A DNA stretch of 58,311 nucleotides, taken from NCBI GenBank assembly GCA_902608845.1, contig CACLPR010000005.1:1-58311 (forward strand), in the 5' to 3' direction. The notes beneath the pieces are model-generated. The model was not told where the DNA came from. It was given only the letters and a program-made list of their open reading frames with translations, and did not search any database. Position numbers and translations under genes: made by a program. This document shows, piece after piece, positions 17,071 to 26,307 of the stretch. Position 1 is the first letter of the stretch; every line of letters begins with the position of its first letter. Origin of the DNA: an uncultured Pelagibacteraceae bacterium (GTDB lineage Bacteria > Pseudomonadota > Alphaproteobacteria > Pelagibacterales > Pelagibacteraceae).

Positions 17071-18693
17071 ATGGCGCGATATATATTTGTCACTGGCGGC
17101 GTGGTTTCATCACTTGGTAAAGGTTTGTCATCAGCATCGCTTGGATATTTGCTTAGATCACAAGGCTATAAAGTGAGAATAAGAAAAATGGATCCATATT
17201 TAAATGTTGATCCAGGAACAATGAGTCCATTTCAACATGGTGAAGTTTTTGTAACTGATGATGGTGCTGAAACTGATTTAGATTTAGGACACTACGAAAG
17301 ATTTACAAATATTTCAGCCAAACAATCTGACAACATTACTACAGGTAGAATTTATAGTGATATCATAAAAAAAGAGAGAAGAGGTGGTTATCTCGGAAAA
17401 ACAGTTCAAGTAATTCCACATGTTACAGATAGAATTAAAGAGTTTATAAAAAAAGATATTACAAATGAAGACTTTGTAATTTGTGAAATTGGTGGAACAG
17501 TTGGTGATATTGAGAGTTTGCCATTTTTAGAAGCTATAAGACAATTTTCAAATGACAATGGAAGATCAAAATCATTATTTATTCATTTAACATTTGTTCC
17601 TTATTTAAAATCTTCAGATGAAATTAAAACAAAGCCAACACAACACTCTGTCAAAGAGTTGCGAAGTATAGGAATTCAACCTGATATAGTGATCTGTAGA
17701 TCTCAACAGTCTATTCCTTTAGATCAAAGAAAAAAAATATCCCTATTTTGCAATGTAGACATTGGTAATGTAATAGAAACAGTAGATGTAAAAACTATTT
17801 ATGAAGCCCCAATAAGTTTCTTTAATCAGAAATTAGATAAGCAAGTTTTAAAATTTTTTAAAATAAAATCTGGAAAAAGACCAAACTTGCTACCTTGGAA
17901 AAAAATTACAAATATAGTTTTAAAAACAAAAAGAACAGTAAATATTGCTATCATAGGCAAATACGTAAACTTAAAAGATGCTTATAAATCACTTGATGAA
18001 GCTCTTACGCATGGTGGTATTTCAAATAAAGTTAAAGTTAACTTAGTAAGAATTGAATCAGACAAACTTAGATCAAAAGAAATTAAATCAAAATTAAAGA
18101 ATGTATCAGGAATATTGATACCTGGAGGGTTTGGTAAAAGAGGAACAGAGGGAAAAATTGAGGCAATTAGATATGCTAGAGAGAAAAAAATACCTTTTCT
18201 AGGTATTTGTTTTGGAATGCAAATGGCAATGATTGAGTTTGCAAGAAATATTCTAAAAATTAAAAAAGCTGGCTCTAGTGAACTAGATAAAAATTGTTTT
18301 CCCGTAATAGGATTAATTGATGAATGGAACAAAGATGGAAAAATTATTAAAGGAACAGATAAAAACCTGGGTGGAACAATGAGATTAGGTATTTATGAGG
18401 CAAAACTAAGAAATAATTCTGCCATAAAAAATATCTATAAATCTAATATTATTAAAGAAAGACACAGACATAGATATGAGGTCAATATAAATTTAATGCA
18501 AAAATTTGAAAAAAAAGGTTTGATGTTTTCAGGAATTTCTCCTGACAATCAATTACCTGAAATTATTGAACTTAAAAATCATCCATGGTTTATTGGAGTT
18601 CAATTTCACCCAGAATTTAAATCTAGACCTTTGAATTCTCATCCTCTATTCTCATCATTTATTAAAGCTGCAAAATCTTTTAATGGAAAATAA
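17071..18693 (+). CDS. pyrG: CTP synthase
   Basis: PyrG aminates UTP to CTP using glutamine. The 540-residue enzyme has the synthetase domain opening [37 protein letters not shown], and [17 protein letters not shown]. The amidotransferase domain has IPGGFGKRG, the nucleophile in [17 protein letters not shown] and the HPEF catalytic pair in [12 protein letters not shown]. No clear Shine-Dalgarno precedes the ATG. It overlaps kdsA by 11 nt. Confidence 0.98.
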   Translation: MARYIFVTGGVVSSLGKGLSSASLGYLLRSQGYKVRIRKMDPYLNVDPGTMSPFQHGEVFVTDDGAETDLDLGHYERFTNISAKQSDNITTGRIYSDIIKKERRGGYLGKTVQVIPHVTDRIKEFIKKDITNEDFVICEIGGTVGDIESLPFLEAIRQFSNDNGRSKSLFIHLTFVPYLKSSDEIKTKPTQHSVKELRSIGIQPDIVICRSQQSIPLDQRKKISLFCNVDIGNVIETVDVKTIYEAPISFFNQKLDKQVLKFFKIKSGKRPNLLPWKKITNIVLKTKRTVNIAIIGKYVNLKDAYKSLDEALTHGGISNKVKVNLVRIESDKLRSKEIKSKLKNVSGILIPGGFGKRGTEGKIEAIRYAREKKIPFLGICFGMQMAMIEFARNILKIKKAGSSELDKNCFPVIGLIDEWNKDGKIIKGTDKNLGGTMRLGIYEAKLRNNSAIKNIYKSNIIKERHRHRYEVNINLMQKFEKKGLMFSGISPDNQLPEIIELKNHPWFIGVQFHPEFKSRPLNSHPLFSSFIKAAKSFNGK

Positions 18694-19507
18694 AATAGTT
18701 AATTGTAATGGCATAGAAATTTCAAACAAAAATAAAATTTGTTTAATAGCTGGTCCTTGTCAACTTGAAACTGAACAACATGCTTTAGATATGGCAGGTA
18801 AAATTAAAGATATTACATCAAAGTATAATATTGGATTTATTTATAAAACCTCGTTTGATAAGGCGAATAGAACTAGTCTTAAAGGCAAAAGAGGAGCTGG
18901 TTTAGAAAACTCCCTGCCTGTATTTGATAAAATCAAAAAAGATATTAATGTACCCGTTCTTACTGATATACATAATGAAGAACAATGTTTCCTAGTTTCT
19001 CATCACGTAGATATTCTTCAGATACCAGCATTTCTATGTAGACAAACAGATTTATTAATTGCTGCAGCTAAAACTAAAAAAATTATTAATGTGAAAAAGG
19101 GTCAATTCCTAGCACCATGGGATATGGTGAATGTAACCAAAAAAATTTCTGATAGTGGTAATGAAAATATTTTAGTGACCGAAAGAGGAGCTAGCTTTGG
19201 TTATAACACATTGGTCTCAGATATGAGATCTATCCCCATCATGGCAAAAAATGGCTACCCAGTAGTATTTGATGGAACTCATTCAGTGCAACAACCTGGT
19301 GGTCTGGGTGAAAAAAGTGGTGGTCAAAGAGAATTTGTTGAGTATTTATCGAGAGCAGCAGTTGCAGTAGGCATTGCAGCTATTTTTTTGGAAACACATC
19401 AAGACCCTGATAATGCTCCATCAGATGGTCCAAATATGGTCCCTTTAAACAAATTAGACGAGCTAATTAATCAAATTGTAGAAATTGATAATTTGGTTAA
19501 AAAGTAA
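18683..19507 (+). CDS. kdsA: 3-deoxy-8-phosphooctulonate (KDO-8-P) synthase
   Basis: KdsA condenses arabinose-5-phosphate with PEP to make KDO-8-phosphate for the LPS inner core, complementing the lipid A genes at 4348-8523. The 274-residue barrel shows [81 protein letters not shown] and [17 protein letters not shown]. It overlaps pyrG by 11 nt and is followed 9 nt later by eno. Confidence 0.97.
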   Translation: MENKIVNCNGIEISNKNKICLIAGPCQLETEQHALDMAGKIKDITSKYNIGFIYKTSFDKANRTSLKGKRGAGLENSLPVFDKIKKDINVPVLTDIHNEEQCFLVSHHVDILQIPAFLCRQTDLLIAAAKTKKIINVKKGQFLAPWDMVNVTKKISDSGNENILVTERGASFGYNTLVSDMRSIPIMAKNGYPVVFDGTHSVQQPGGLGEKSGGQREFVEYLSRAAVAVGIAAIFLETHQDPDNAPSDGPNMVPLNKLDELINQIVEIDNLVKK

Positions 19508-19516
19508 AAGTTATTA

Positions 19517-20776
19517 ATGAACAAAATCAAAAGAGTTGTAGCCAGACAGGTTTATGATAGCAGGGGAAACCCTACTATTGAAGCAGAAGTATTTGTTAAT
19601 AATTTAAGCGCTTCAGCTATTTGTCCCTCAGGTGCATCAACAGGAACTTTTGAAGCTTATGAAAAAAGAGATAAGAGTAATAAAAAATATTTAGGAAAAA
19701 GTGTTTTAATACCAGTTGCAACTGTTAATAAATTAATTTCAAAAAAATTAAAAGATCAAAACATTCATGACCAAGAGAAAATAGATAGTATTCTCATAAA
19801 ATTAGATGGCACAAAACAAAAAACAAAATTAGGTGCAAATACAATATTAGCCGTATCCATGGCCTCAAAAAAACTATCAGCAAAAGTTAAAAAAATACCT
19901 TTATATAAAAATTTTTTAGTCACAAAAAATTTTAAACTCCCTTTTCCTTTAATGAATATTATTAATGGGGGCGCACATGCTGATAATGGCCTTAGAATAC
20001 AAGAGTTTATGATTAGACCTGATAAAGCAAAATCATTTAATGATGCTGTCAGAATGTGTTTTTTAGTAATAAACAATTTAAAAGTGTTATTAAAAAAAGC
20101 AGGTCACTCTATTAATGTAGGTGATGAAGGTGGTTTTGCACCAATGATAAGTGATAATGAGAGTGCTTTAAAACTTATAGTTCAAGCAATCAAAAAGTCA
20201 GGTTTTAAAAATGGTAAAGATATTTCTATTTGTTTAGATGTTGCAGCAAATGAATTAATTAAAAAAGGAAAATATTCAATTCATTCTAAAAATTATATAA
20301 GTGTTGATCAATCAATTAAAAAATATTTACAACTTATTAAAAAATATCAAATTAAATCAATAGAGGATCCATTTGGTGAAGATGATTGGAAGGCATGGTC
20401 TAAATTTGTTAAGGGAACAAAAAACAAAACACAAATAATTGGTGATGATCTTTTTGTAACTAATCTTGAAAGATTGAAAATAGGCTTTCTTAACTTATCT
20501 GCAAATAGCATATTAATAAAATTGAACCAAATAGGAACTGTAACAGAAACGTTAGAAGTAATAAAATTTGCTCAACTTATTGGTTTTAAAACAATCATTT
20601 CCCATAGATCTGGTGACACTGAAGATACATTTATTGCTGATTTAGCAGTAGGCACCAATTCAAATCAAATCAAAACTGGATCTCTTGCAAGATCAGAGAG
20701 AATAGCAAAATATAACCAACTAATTCGTATTGAAGAAGATCTTGGTAGATCGGCTAAAATGAATAAAATTGATTAA
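19517..20776 (+). CDS. eno: Enolase
   Basis: Enolase converts 2-phosphoglycerate to PEP in glycolysis, which also supplies KdsA's substrate. The 419-residue protein contains QVYDSRGNPTIEAEV, PSGASTGTFEA, NIINGGAHADNGLRIQEFMI, VGDEGGFAP, SIEDPFGEDDW, IIGDDLFVTN and ISHRSGDTEDTFIADLAVG, covering the metal and catalytic residues. Its stop shares 1 nt with the ftsB start (TAATG). Confidence 0.98.
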   Translation: MNKIKRVVARQVYDSRGNPTIEAEVFVNNLSASAICPSGASTGTFEAYEKRDKSNKKYLGKSVLIPVATVNKLISKKLKDQNIHDQEKIDSILIKLDGTKQKTKLGANTILAVSMASKKLSAKVKKIPLYKNFLVTKNFKLPFPLMNIINGGAHADNGLRIQEFMIRPDKAKSFNDAVRMCFLVINNLKVLLKKAGHSINVGDEGGFAPMISDNESALKLIVQAIKKSGFKNGKDISICLDVAANELIKKGKYSIHSKNYISVDQSIKKYLQLIKKYQIKSIEDPFGEDDWKAWSKFVKGTKNKTQIIGDDLFVTNLERLKIGFLNLSANSILIKLNQIGTVTETLEVIKFAQLIGFKTIISHRSGDTEDTFIADLAVGTNSNQIKTGSLARSERIAKYNQLIRIEEDLGRSAKMNKID

Positions 20777-21084
20777 TGTTGGAAAAATTAAAAAAGAACT
20801 ATTTTATTCTTATCATTACATTCCTTTTTATCTATTTTTTCTTTAATTTATTAGATGGTGATAGAGGTCTCATTTCTTATATTGAAAAGAAAGACATATA
20901 TGACCAACTAAAAAATGATCAAATTACTCTAAATAGCAAAATAGAAGATTTAGAGCACAAAAATTCACTTTTAACAGAAAATATAGATCTAGATTTTATA
21001 GAAATATTAATAAGAGAAAAGTTTTTATTTGGAAAAGAAGGAGAGACTACCTATATAATCAAAGACCATGGAAATCAAAAATAG
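20776..21084 (+). CDS. ftsB: FtsB/DivIC-family septum formation initiator
   Basis: FtsB is a small bitopic division protein of the FtsQBL complex. The 102-residue product has a short cytoplasmic end, one transmembrane helix (about 9-28), then [21 protein letters not shown] and a coiled-coil segment ([18 protein letters not shown]), ending [15 protein letters not shown], the family's C-terminal pattern. Its position behind eno is the usual one. It overlaps lipA by 17 nt. In many alphaproteobacteria pdhABC lie between ftsB and lipA; here they do not. Confidence 0.9.
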   Translation: MLEKLKKNYFILIITFLFIYFFFNLLDGDRGLISYIEKKDIYDQLKNDQITLNSKIEDLEHKNSLLTENIDLDFIEILIREKFLFGKEGETTYIIKDHGNQK

Positions 21085-22000
21085 ACCAAGACACCCTGAA
21101 AAAGTTAATAAACCAATTAATCCTATCAAAAAAAAACCTGAGTGGATTAGATCCAAGCTACTAAATAGTAAAGAATTTTTTTTAACTAAAACAGTTGTTA
21201 ATAAAGATAATCTTGTAACAGTTTGCCAAGAGGCAAACTGCCCTAATATTACTGAATGCTGGAGCAAAAGGCATGCAACACTAATGATAATGGGTGACAC
21301 ATGTACAAGAGCATGTGCATTTTGTGATGTTAAAACTGGAAAACCAGAAAAATTAGATCAATTTGAGCCAATTAAAATAGCGAATGCGGTTAAAAAATTA
21401 AGTTTAAAACATGTTGTTATTACATCTGTTGATAGAGACGACCTTTCTGATGGTGGATCAAACCATTTTCATGATGTTATTGTTGTAACAAGAAAAAAAA
21501 ATCCAAATACAACAATTGAAGTTTTAACCCCTGATTTCTTAAGAAAAGGTGAAGCTTACAAAAGAGTATTGGAAGCAAGCCCAGATGTTTTTAATCACAA
21601 TATTGAAACTGTACCAAGTCTTTATGTAAAAGTTAGACCAGGGGCAAGATATTTTGGATCATTAGAGCTTTTAAAAAATTCAAAAAAATTCAATAAAAAT
21701 GTTTTTACAAAATCAGGAATAATGGTTGGATTTGGAGAAACAAAAGATGAGATAATTCAAGTTATGGATGATCTAAGGTCTGCAGAAGTTGACTTCTTAA
21801 CTATAGGTCAATATCTTCAACCTTCGGCCAAGCACTTCCCATTAAACAGGTATTACCATCCAGATGAATTTAAAGAGCTAGGAAAAATAGCGAAATCTAA
21901 AGGATTTTTATTAGTATCTTCATCACCTTTAACAAGATCTTCTTATCATGCTGATGAAGATTTTAATAAACTTAAAAATAATAGAAAAATTGTTAATTAA
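21068..22000 (+). CDS. lipA: Lipoyl synthase
   Basis: LipA is a radical-SAM enzyme that inserts two sulfurs into protein-bound octanoyl groups. The 310-residue protein has the auxiliary cluster cysteines 53, 58 and 64 ([12 protein letters not shown]) and the radical-SAM cluster Cys79, 83 and 86 (CTRACAFC), then [47 protein letters not shown] and the C-terminal RSSYHAD segment whose Ser ligates the auxiliary cluster. The start overlaps ftsB by 17 nt, and the stop overlaps the next gene's ATG by 1 nt. Confidence 0.97.
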   Translation: MEIKNRPRHPEKVNKPINPIKKKPEWIRSKLLNSKEFFLTKTVVNKDNLVTVCQEANCPNITECWSKRHATLMIMGDTCTRACAFCDVKTGKPEKLDQFEPIKIANAVKKLSLKHVVITSVDRDDLSDGGSNHFHDVIVVTRKKNPNTTIEVLTPDFLRKGEAYKRVLEASPDVFNHNIETVPSLYVKVRPGARYFGSLELLKNSKKFNKNVFTKSGIMVGFGETKDEIIQVMDDLRSAEVDFLTIGQYLQPSAKHFPLNRYYHPDEFKELGKIAKSKGFLLVSSSPLTRSSYHADEDFNKLKNNRKIVN

Positions 22001-22437
22001 TGCCAAAAGCATCAGTTAAGAGATTAATTGATAATAAAAAAGACAAGCTCATAGACTTCGTTTTAGATATTGAAAAATATCCTGAATTTGTTCCATTCTG
22101 TCAGGATTCAAAAGTTTATGAAAAAAAACAAGAAGGGGATCTAACACTTATTGTTGCAGATCTAACAATTGGAAAAGGGCCTTTTGTAGATACCTATAAA
22201 AGCGATGTAAAATTTAATAAAAAAGATGACTCAATTTATGTAACAAATATCGATGGTCCATTAAATTATTTAGAAAATATTTGGAAATTTAAGGAGCAAG
22301 GAAATTTAACTGAAGTAACTTTTGATGTTGATTTTGAAATTAAAAATAAATTTTTAAATATTTTAATGACCAAGTCTTTTCAATTTGGTCTTGAAAAAAT
22401 TGCTGATGCATTTCAAACAAGAGCTGAAAGTTTATAA
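22000..22437 (+). CDS. COQ10/RatA-type START-like (SRPBCC) protein
   Basis: The 145-residue product belongs to the polyketide cyclase/COQ10 group, which bind lipids such as ubiquinone; bacterial members are often labelled RatA or ubiquinone-binding protein. The N-terminus VKRLIDNKKDKLIDFVLDIEKYPEFVPFCQDSKV is the family pattern, and the C-terminus ends with the long helix (LTMKSFQFGLEKIADAFQTRA-like). It directly follows lipA, a neighbour conserved in alphaproteobacteria, suggesting a role near respiratory quinones rather than toxin activity. Its 3' end overlaps convergent pncC by 6 nt. Confidence 0.88.
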   Translation: MPKASVKRLIDNKKDKLIDFVLDIEKYPEFVPFCQDSKVYEKKQEGDLTLIVADLTIGKGPFVDTYKSDVKFNKKDDSIYVTNIDGPLNYLENIWKFKEQGNLTEVTFDVDFEIKNKFLNILMTKSFQFGLEKIADAFQTRAESL

Positions 22438-22902
22438 TATATTCAAAATCATTTTAAGAGCTTGATTTACAGTTGCTTTTTGAATTGAAATTCTATTTTT
22501 ACTTTTAAATAAGTTTTTCTTTATGATTGTCTTACTTCCTTTTTTAAGTCCTATATAAACTAGTCCAACTGGTTTTTCTTTAGTTCCCCCATTTGGTCCT
22601 GCTACACCAGTAATGGAAATTGATATATTTGATTTACTTATTTTACTTAAATTTTTAACCATCGATAGACAAGTCTCATAGCTAACTGCTCCATACTTGG
22701 TAATAGTTTTTTTGGGAACTTTAAGCAATTTTATTTTTGCGTTATTTGAATAAGTTACTAATCCCATATTAAATACTTTCGACGAACCACTAAAAGACGT
22801 AATTGAGCTTGCTAAAAGGCCTCCCGTACAGGACTCAGCAAAGGATAATGTTAGTTTTTTTTTAGTAAGTATTTTTAAAATTTTTAAAGATGAATTAATC
22901 AT
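22432..22902 (-). CDS. pncC: Nicotinamide-nucleotide amidohydrolase (CinA C-terminal domain only)
   Basis: PncC-type proteins deamidate nicotinamide mononucleotide in the pyridine nucleotide salvage cycle. The 156-residue protein is the stand-alone CinA C-terminal domain, with LSFAESCTGGLLASSITSFSGSS, FNMGLVTYSNNAK, GAVSYETCLSMV and SITGVAGPNGGTKEKPVG. The start is set at 22902, giving MINSSLKIL and an ATGA overlap of 4 nt with pgpA; the frame is open upstream to 22956 but that stretch lies inside pgpA and resembles nothing in the family. Confidence 0.93.
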   Translation of the reverse strand: MINSSLKILKILTKKKLTLSFAESCTGGLLASSITSFSGSSKVFNMGLVTYSNNAKIKLLKVPKKTITKYGAVSYETCLSMVKNLSKISKSNISISITGVAGPNGGTKEKPVGLVYIGLKKGSKTIIKKNLFKSKNRISIQKATVNQALKMILNIL

Positions 22903-23393
22903 GTAGTTATAATCATATAAAAGACAAGTATTGCGACTACGTACAGACCAGCACAAATATCATCCATTATCACACCAAAGCTATTCTTAAAGTTTTTATC
23001 ATAATAACTAACAGGGTAGGGTTTAGTGATGTCAAAAATTCTAAAAAGAATAAACATAATAAAATAAAAAGTCAGCACCCTTGCCGGATCTGTTGGTTCG
23101 TTATGAGCAATTTCATAAAGACATATTGGTATCGATTGACCAATAAACTCGTCTATAACAACTTCTTTTGGGTCTTTATTACTTAAATCTTTAATAAATA
23201 AATTTACTGCAAAAAGTGAAATTATAAAAATAGCTACTAAAAAAAATAAAAATGCATCTGGTGGTACTGTAAAAACTTGGAACAATATATATAATAAGAT
23301 AACAGTTGCCAAAGATGCATAACTACCAGGTATTCTTGGTAATTTTCCGATGCCAAACATCGTAACAAATAGAAAATTTATTTTTTTAAGCAT
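22899..23393 (-). CDS. pgpA: Phosphatidylglycerophosphatase A
   Basis: PgpA removes the phosphate from phosphatidylglycerophosphate to give phosphatidylglycerol at the inner membrane. The 164-residue protein has FGIGKLPRIPGSYASLA near the N-terminus, several hydrophobic helices, the conserved VIDEFIGQ metal-site segment, DITKPYPVSYYDKNFKNSFGVIMDDICAG and a final helix. It overlaps ispDF by 8 nt and pncC by 4 nt. Confidence 0.94.
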   Translation of the reverse strand: MLKKINFLFVTMFGIGKLPRIPGSYASLATVILLYILFQVFTVPPDAFLFFLVAIFIISLFAVNLFIKDLSNKDPKEVVIDEFIGQSIPICLYEIAHNEPTDPARVLTFYFIMFILFRIFDITKPYPVSYYDKNFKNSFGVIMDDICAGLYVVAILVFYMIITT

Positions 23394-24492
23394 AATATTT
23401 TAACGAGACTATTGCTTCACACGCAATAGCTTTTTCCCTCCCTATCAAACCTAATTTTTCAACTGTTTTACCTTTAAGATTAATTTGATCTTTATTTATA
23501 CTAAGCAAATTAGACAATGATGTAATAATTTTTTTTCTATATTTTGAGACTTTGGGTTTTTCACAAATTAAATTTATATCAATATTATTTATAAAATATC
23601 CTTCTTCATACAGTTTTTTCAAAATAGGAGACAGCATATTAGGTGATCTTATATTTTTATATCTTCTCTTGTTACTTGGATAAAGAGTTCCAATATCCAT
23701 TTTTCTCATTGCACCAAGTAAACCATCAATTATTGCATGAAGCACAACATCACCATCGGAATGACCTTGTAACCCAGAATGAAAAGGTATTTTTAAACCT
23801 GCAAGGTATAGTTTTTTATTTTTAATCAATCTATGAATATCAAACCCAATACCATAAAAACTCTTAATATTTAATTTTTTCAAATCTGATTTTGTAGTTA
23901 TTTTAAAATTATTTTCTTCACCTTTGATAAATTTAACTTTTTTTTTATAATTTAAACATAATGATGCTTCATCAGTAACTAAATTTTTATTTAATCTTGA
24001 TATTTTATAGATTGTTTTATAATCAAAACATTGCGGTGTTTGGGTAAATATTAATTTATTTCTATCTAAATTTTGCAAAATATTTCCGTCTTTATACTTT
24101 GTTGAGTTGTCAGTTTTTACAAATGGCACAACCGCTTTATTATTTTTAAGATAAGCACTAAGTTTTTTTAGTAATTTAATTGAAAAATTAGGTCGAGCAG
24201 CATCATGAATAAATACATTTTTTATTTTCTTATTTTTTAAAAAATTTAACGCCTTTTGTGACGATTGATGTCTTTCTGCTCCACCTTTAATGACCTTTAT
24301 AGATTTGTCTTTTATATTTTTTATAGGAACATTTGATACAATTATTATTGATTTAAATAATTTTGATTTAAGTGCTTTATCAACTGAGTGCATAAATAAG
24401 GGTTTATTTATGTAATTTACAAATTGTTTAGGATTTTTTGATTTAAATCTCTTACCTTTACCCGCAGCTAGTAGTATAAAACTATTACTCAT
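23386..24492 (-). CDS. ispDF: Bifunctional IspD/IspF (MEP pathway)
   Basis: This is a fusion of 2-C-methyl-D-erythritol 4-phosphate cytidylyltransferase (IspD) and 2-C-methyl-D-erythritol 2,4-cyclodiphosphate synthase (IspF), common in alphaproteobacteria. The N-terminal ~210 residues carry the nucleotidyltransferase loop LLAAGKGKRF, VFIHDAARPNFS and QTPQCFDYKTI. The C-terminal ~155 residues carry GIGFDIHRL, GLQGHSDGDVVLHAIIDGLLGA, the IGTLYPS segment and the end GLIGREKAIACEAIVSL. At 368 residues both halves are complete. It diverges from ntrY across only 36 bp. Confidence 0.96.
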   Translation of the reverse strand: MSNSFILLAAGKGKRFKSKNPKQFVNYINKPLFMHSVDKALKSKLFKSIIIVSNVPIKNIKDKSIKVIKGGAERHQSSQKALNFLKNKKIKNVFIHDAARPNFSIKLLKKLSAYLKNNKAVVPFVKTDNSTKYKDGNILQNLDRNKLIFTQTPQCFDYKTIYKISRLNKNLVTDEASLCLNYKKKVKFIKGEENNFKITTKSDLKKLNIKSFYGIGFDIHRLIKNKKLYLAGLKIPFHSGLQGHSDGDVVLHAIIDGLLGAMRKMDIGTLYPSNKRRYKNIRSPNMLSPILKKLYEEGYFINNIDINLICEKPKVSKYRKKIITSLSNLLSINKDQINLKGKTVEKLGLIGREKAIACEAIVSLKYYA

Positions 24493-24528
24493 TATTATTA
24501 TAAAATTTTTGTAAGATATTTTTAGATT

Positions 24529-26307
24529 ATGTTTGCTTTGTTAAAAAGAAATTTGTTTATCATAGTTATATTTATACTAACTATTTCATTAGCTTTTATT
24601 ACATTTTTAACCTTTATTGACAAAAGTTTTATCAAACTGAATGAATACAATCTTGAATTTCTTTTGATTTCCAACATTATTTTAGTATTTATATTTTTTG
24701 TATTAATATTTATAGACATCAGAAATTCAATTAAAAATAATATTAATGTAAGGGGTTCAGTCGCTAATAGAAAATATATTATTTCATTTGGTCTTTTTAC
24801 TTTAATACCTTCATTGCTAATTGCAATATTCTCGTTATTCATATTCTCATTTGCATTGGATAAGTATTTTAATGAAAAAATAACTACAGCGGTTAATAAT
24901 TCATATGAAATTGCAAAAAATTATGTTGATGAGAAAAGAAATAAAATCGAGTCTGAGATTGTTTTAATTGCTTTTGATTTAAATAAGTATTCGGAATTAT
25001 ATAATTCAAATCCAGATAGGTTCCAACAAATCATAAACACTCAAAGATATTTAAGAGATATAGACCAACTTCACTTAATTAATGGAGAAGGACAATTAAT
25101 TTTATCAGCGGCAGATACTAAATATAAAAAAATTGAGGATAGGGCGATGCAGATGGTTAAAAATGATGATAGACCACTAAAAATTATAAATACTTTTGAA
25201 AATAAATCTGCAGCAGTAATAAAATTGTCAAATTTTGAAGATACATTCTTATACGTTTTGAAATATTTTGATAAAGATATTTCTAATTACTTAATTGAAT
25301 CTGAAGAAGCTGTAAATTTTTACTATACAGTTGAAAATCAAAATTTTGGTATAAGAATATCTTTTGCAATAATTTATGTTACGTTAGTAACACTTTTGTT
25401 ATTCTTATCAATTACAATTGCTATCAGATTTTCATCCCGTTTTTTTATATCAATTAATAACTTAATAACAGCATCCGAAAGTATAGGAAAAGGCAATCTT
25501 GATACTAAGGTGCCTGATTTAAAAGCTGATATTGAAATGGAAAGATTAAATAAAAATTTTAATTCGATGATAGATAGGTTAAAAAATCAACAAGAAAAAT
25601 TACTTACTAACGAAAGACACGAAGCATGGGAAAATGTTGCAAGAAAACTAGCTCACGAGATTAAAAATCCTTTAACACCAATACAATTAACAATTGATAA
25701 TCTTAAGACAAAATACTTACCAAATATTGAAAATGTCAGAAAAGAGAAATATTTGAATAATCTTAAAACTATCCTTAAGCAAATAAATCAAATTGAAAAT
25801 TTGGTAAATGAATTTTCTGATTTTGCCAGAATGCCAAAACCATTATTTAAATTAAATAATCTAGATAGTGTAATTAAAGATAACATCAATCTGGTAAATA
25901 AGTTTGATAGTTCCGTTAAAATTAGGTTTGTTAATCATCTATCAAAAGAATTAATATTATATTTTGATTATGAACAGTTTAATAGATTGTTTTTTAATCT
26001 AATTAAAAATTCTGTCGAAAGTATTCAAGAAAAAGTAGAAAAAGACAGTAAAACTGTCAAAAATATAGATATAGAAATTAGACAAAGAAGAGATTATATA
26101 AATATCAATATTATTGATACCGGAACTGGATTTAAGAACAAAAAAACAAAAGATATAATAAAACCATATTTTACAACCAAAAAAAAAGGAACTGGATTAG
26201 GATTATCAATTGTAGACAAAATTATTAGTGATCATGAAGGGTCAATTAAATTTTTAAATCATAATAACGGTGCAAAAATTCAAATTATAATTCCATATAA
26301 AAAATAA
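24529..26307 (+). CDS. ntrY: NtrY-type sensor histidine kinase
   Basis: NtrY is the membrane kinase partner of NtrX, linked in alphaproteobacteria to nitrogen and redox responses. The 592-residue protein has three N-terminal transmembrane helices (about 8-30, 43-63 and 85-110), a periplasmic domain (110-275), a fourth helix (277-300), HAMP (300-355), the phospho-acceptor His376 in LAHEIKNPLTPIQLTID and an ATPase domain with FNLIKNSVESI, DTGTGF and KKGTGLGLSIVDKII. It is shorter than typical NtrY (about 750 residues) because no PAS domain is visible between HAMP and the His box. ntrBC and dusB, usual upstream neighbours, are absent. Its stop overlaps ntrX by 1 nt. Confidence 0.93.
   Translation: MFALLKRNLFIIVIFILTISLAFITFLTFIDKSFIKLNEYNLEFLLISNIILVFIFFVLIFIDIRNSIKNNINVRGSVANRKYIISFGLFTLIPSLLIAIFSLFIFSFALDKYFNEKITTAVNNSYEIAKNYVDEKRNKIESEIVLIAFDLNKYSELYNSNPDRFQQIINTQRYLRDIDQLHLINGEGQLILSAADTKYKKIEDRAMQMVKNDDRPLKIINTFENKSAAVIKLSNFEDTFLYVLKYFDKDISNYLIESEEAVNFYYTVENQNFGIRISFAIIYVTLVTLLLFLSITIAIRFSSRFFISINNLITASESIGKGNLDTKVPDLKADIEMERLNKNFNSMIDRLKNQQEKLLTNERHEAWENVARKLAHEIKNPLTPIQLTIDNLKTKYLPNIENVRKEKYLNNLKTILKQINQIENLVNEFSDFARMPKPLFKLNNLDSVIKDNINLVNKFDSSVKIRFVNHLSKELILYFDYEQFNRLFFNLIKNSVESIQEKVEKDSKTVKNIDIEIRQRRDYININIIDTGTGFKNKKTKDIIKPYFTTKKKGTGLGLSIVDKIISDHEGSIKFLNHNNGAKIQIIIPYKK

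Noticed and set aside
22000..22437. RatA toxin of a toxin-antitoxin pair
   Set aside because: There is no antitoxin partner beside it, and the lipA neighbour and COQ10-like sequence favour a quinone-related lipid-binding protein.
22903..22956. Longer pncC start at 22956
   Set aside because: It overlaps pgpA coding sequence and adds residues unlike any CinA; the ATGA overlap at 22899-22902 is the natural start.
24522..24842. Antisense 106-codon open frame over the ntrY 5' end
   Set aside because: It lies opposite strongly supported transmembrane coding sequence, has no recognisable motif and no promoter or ribosome site; an AT-rich shadow frame.
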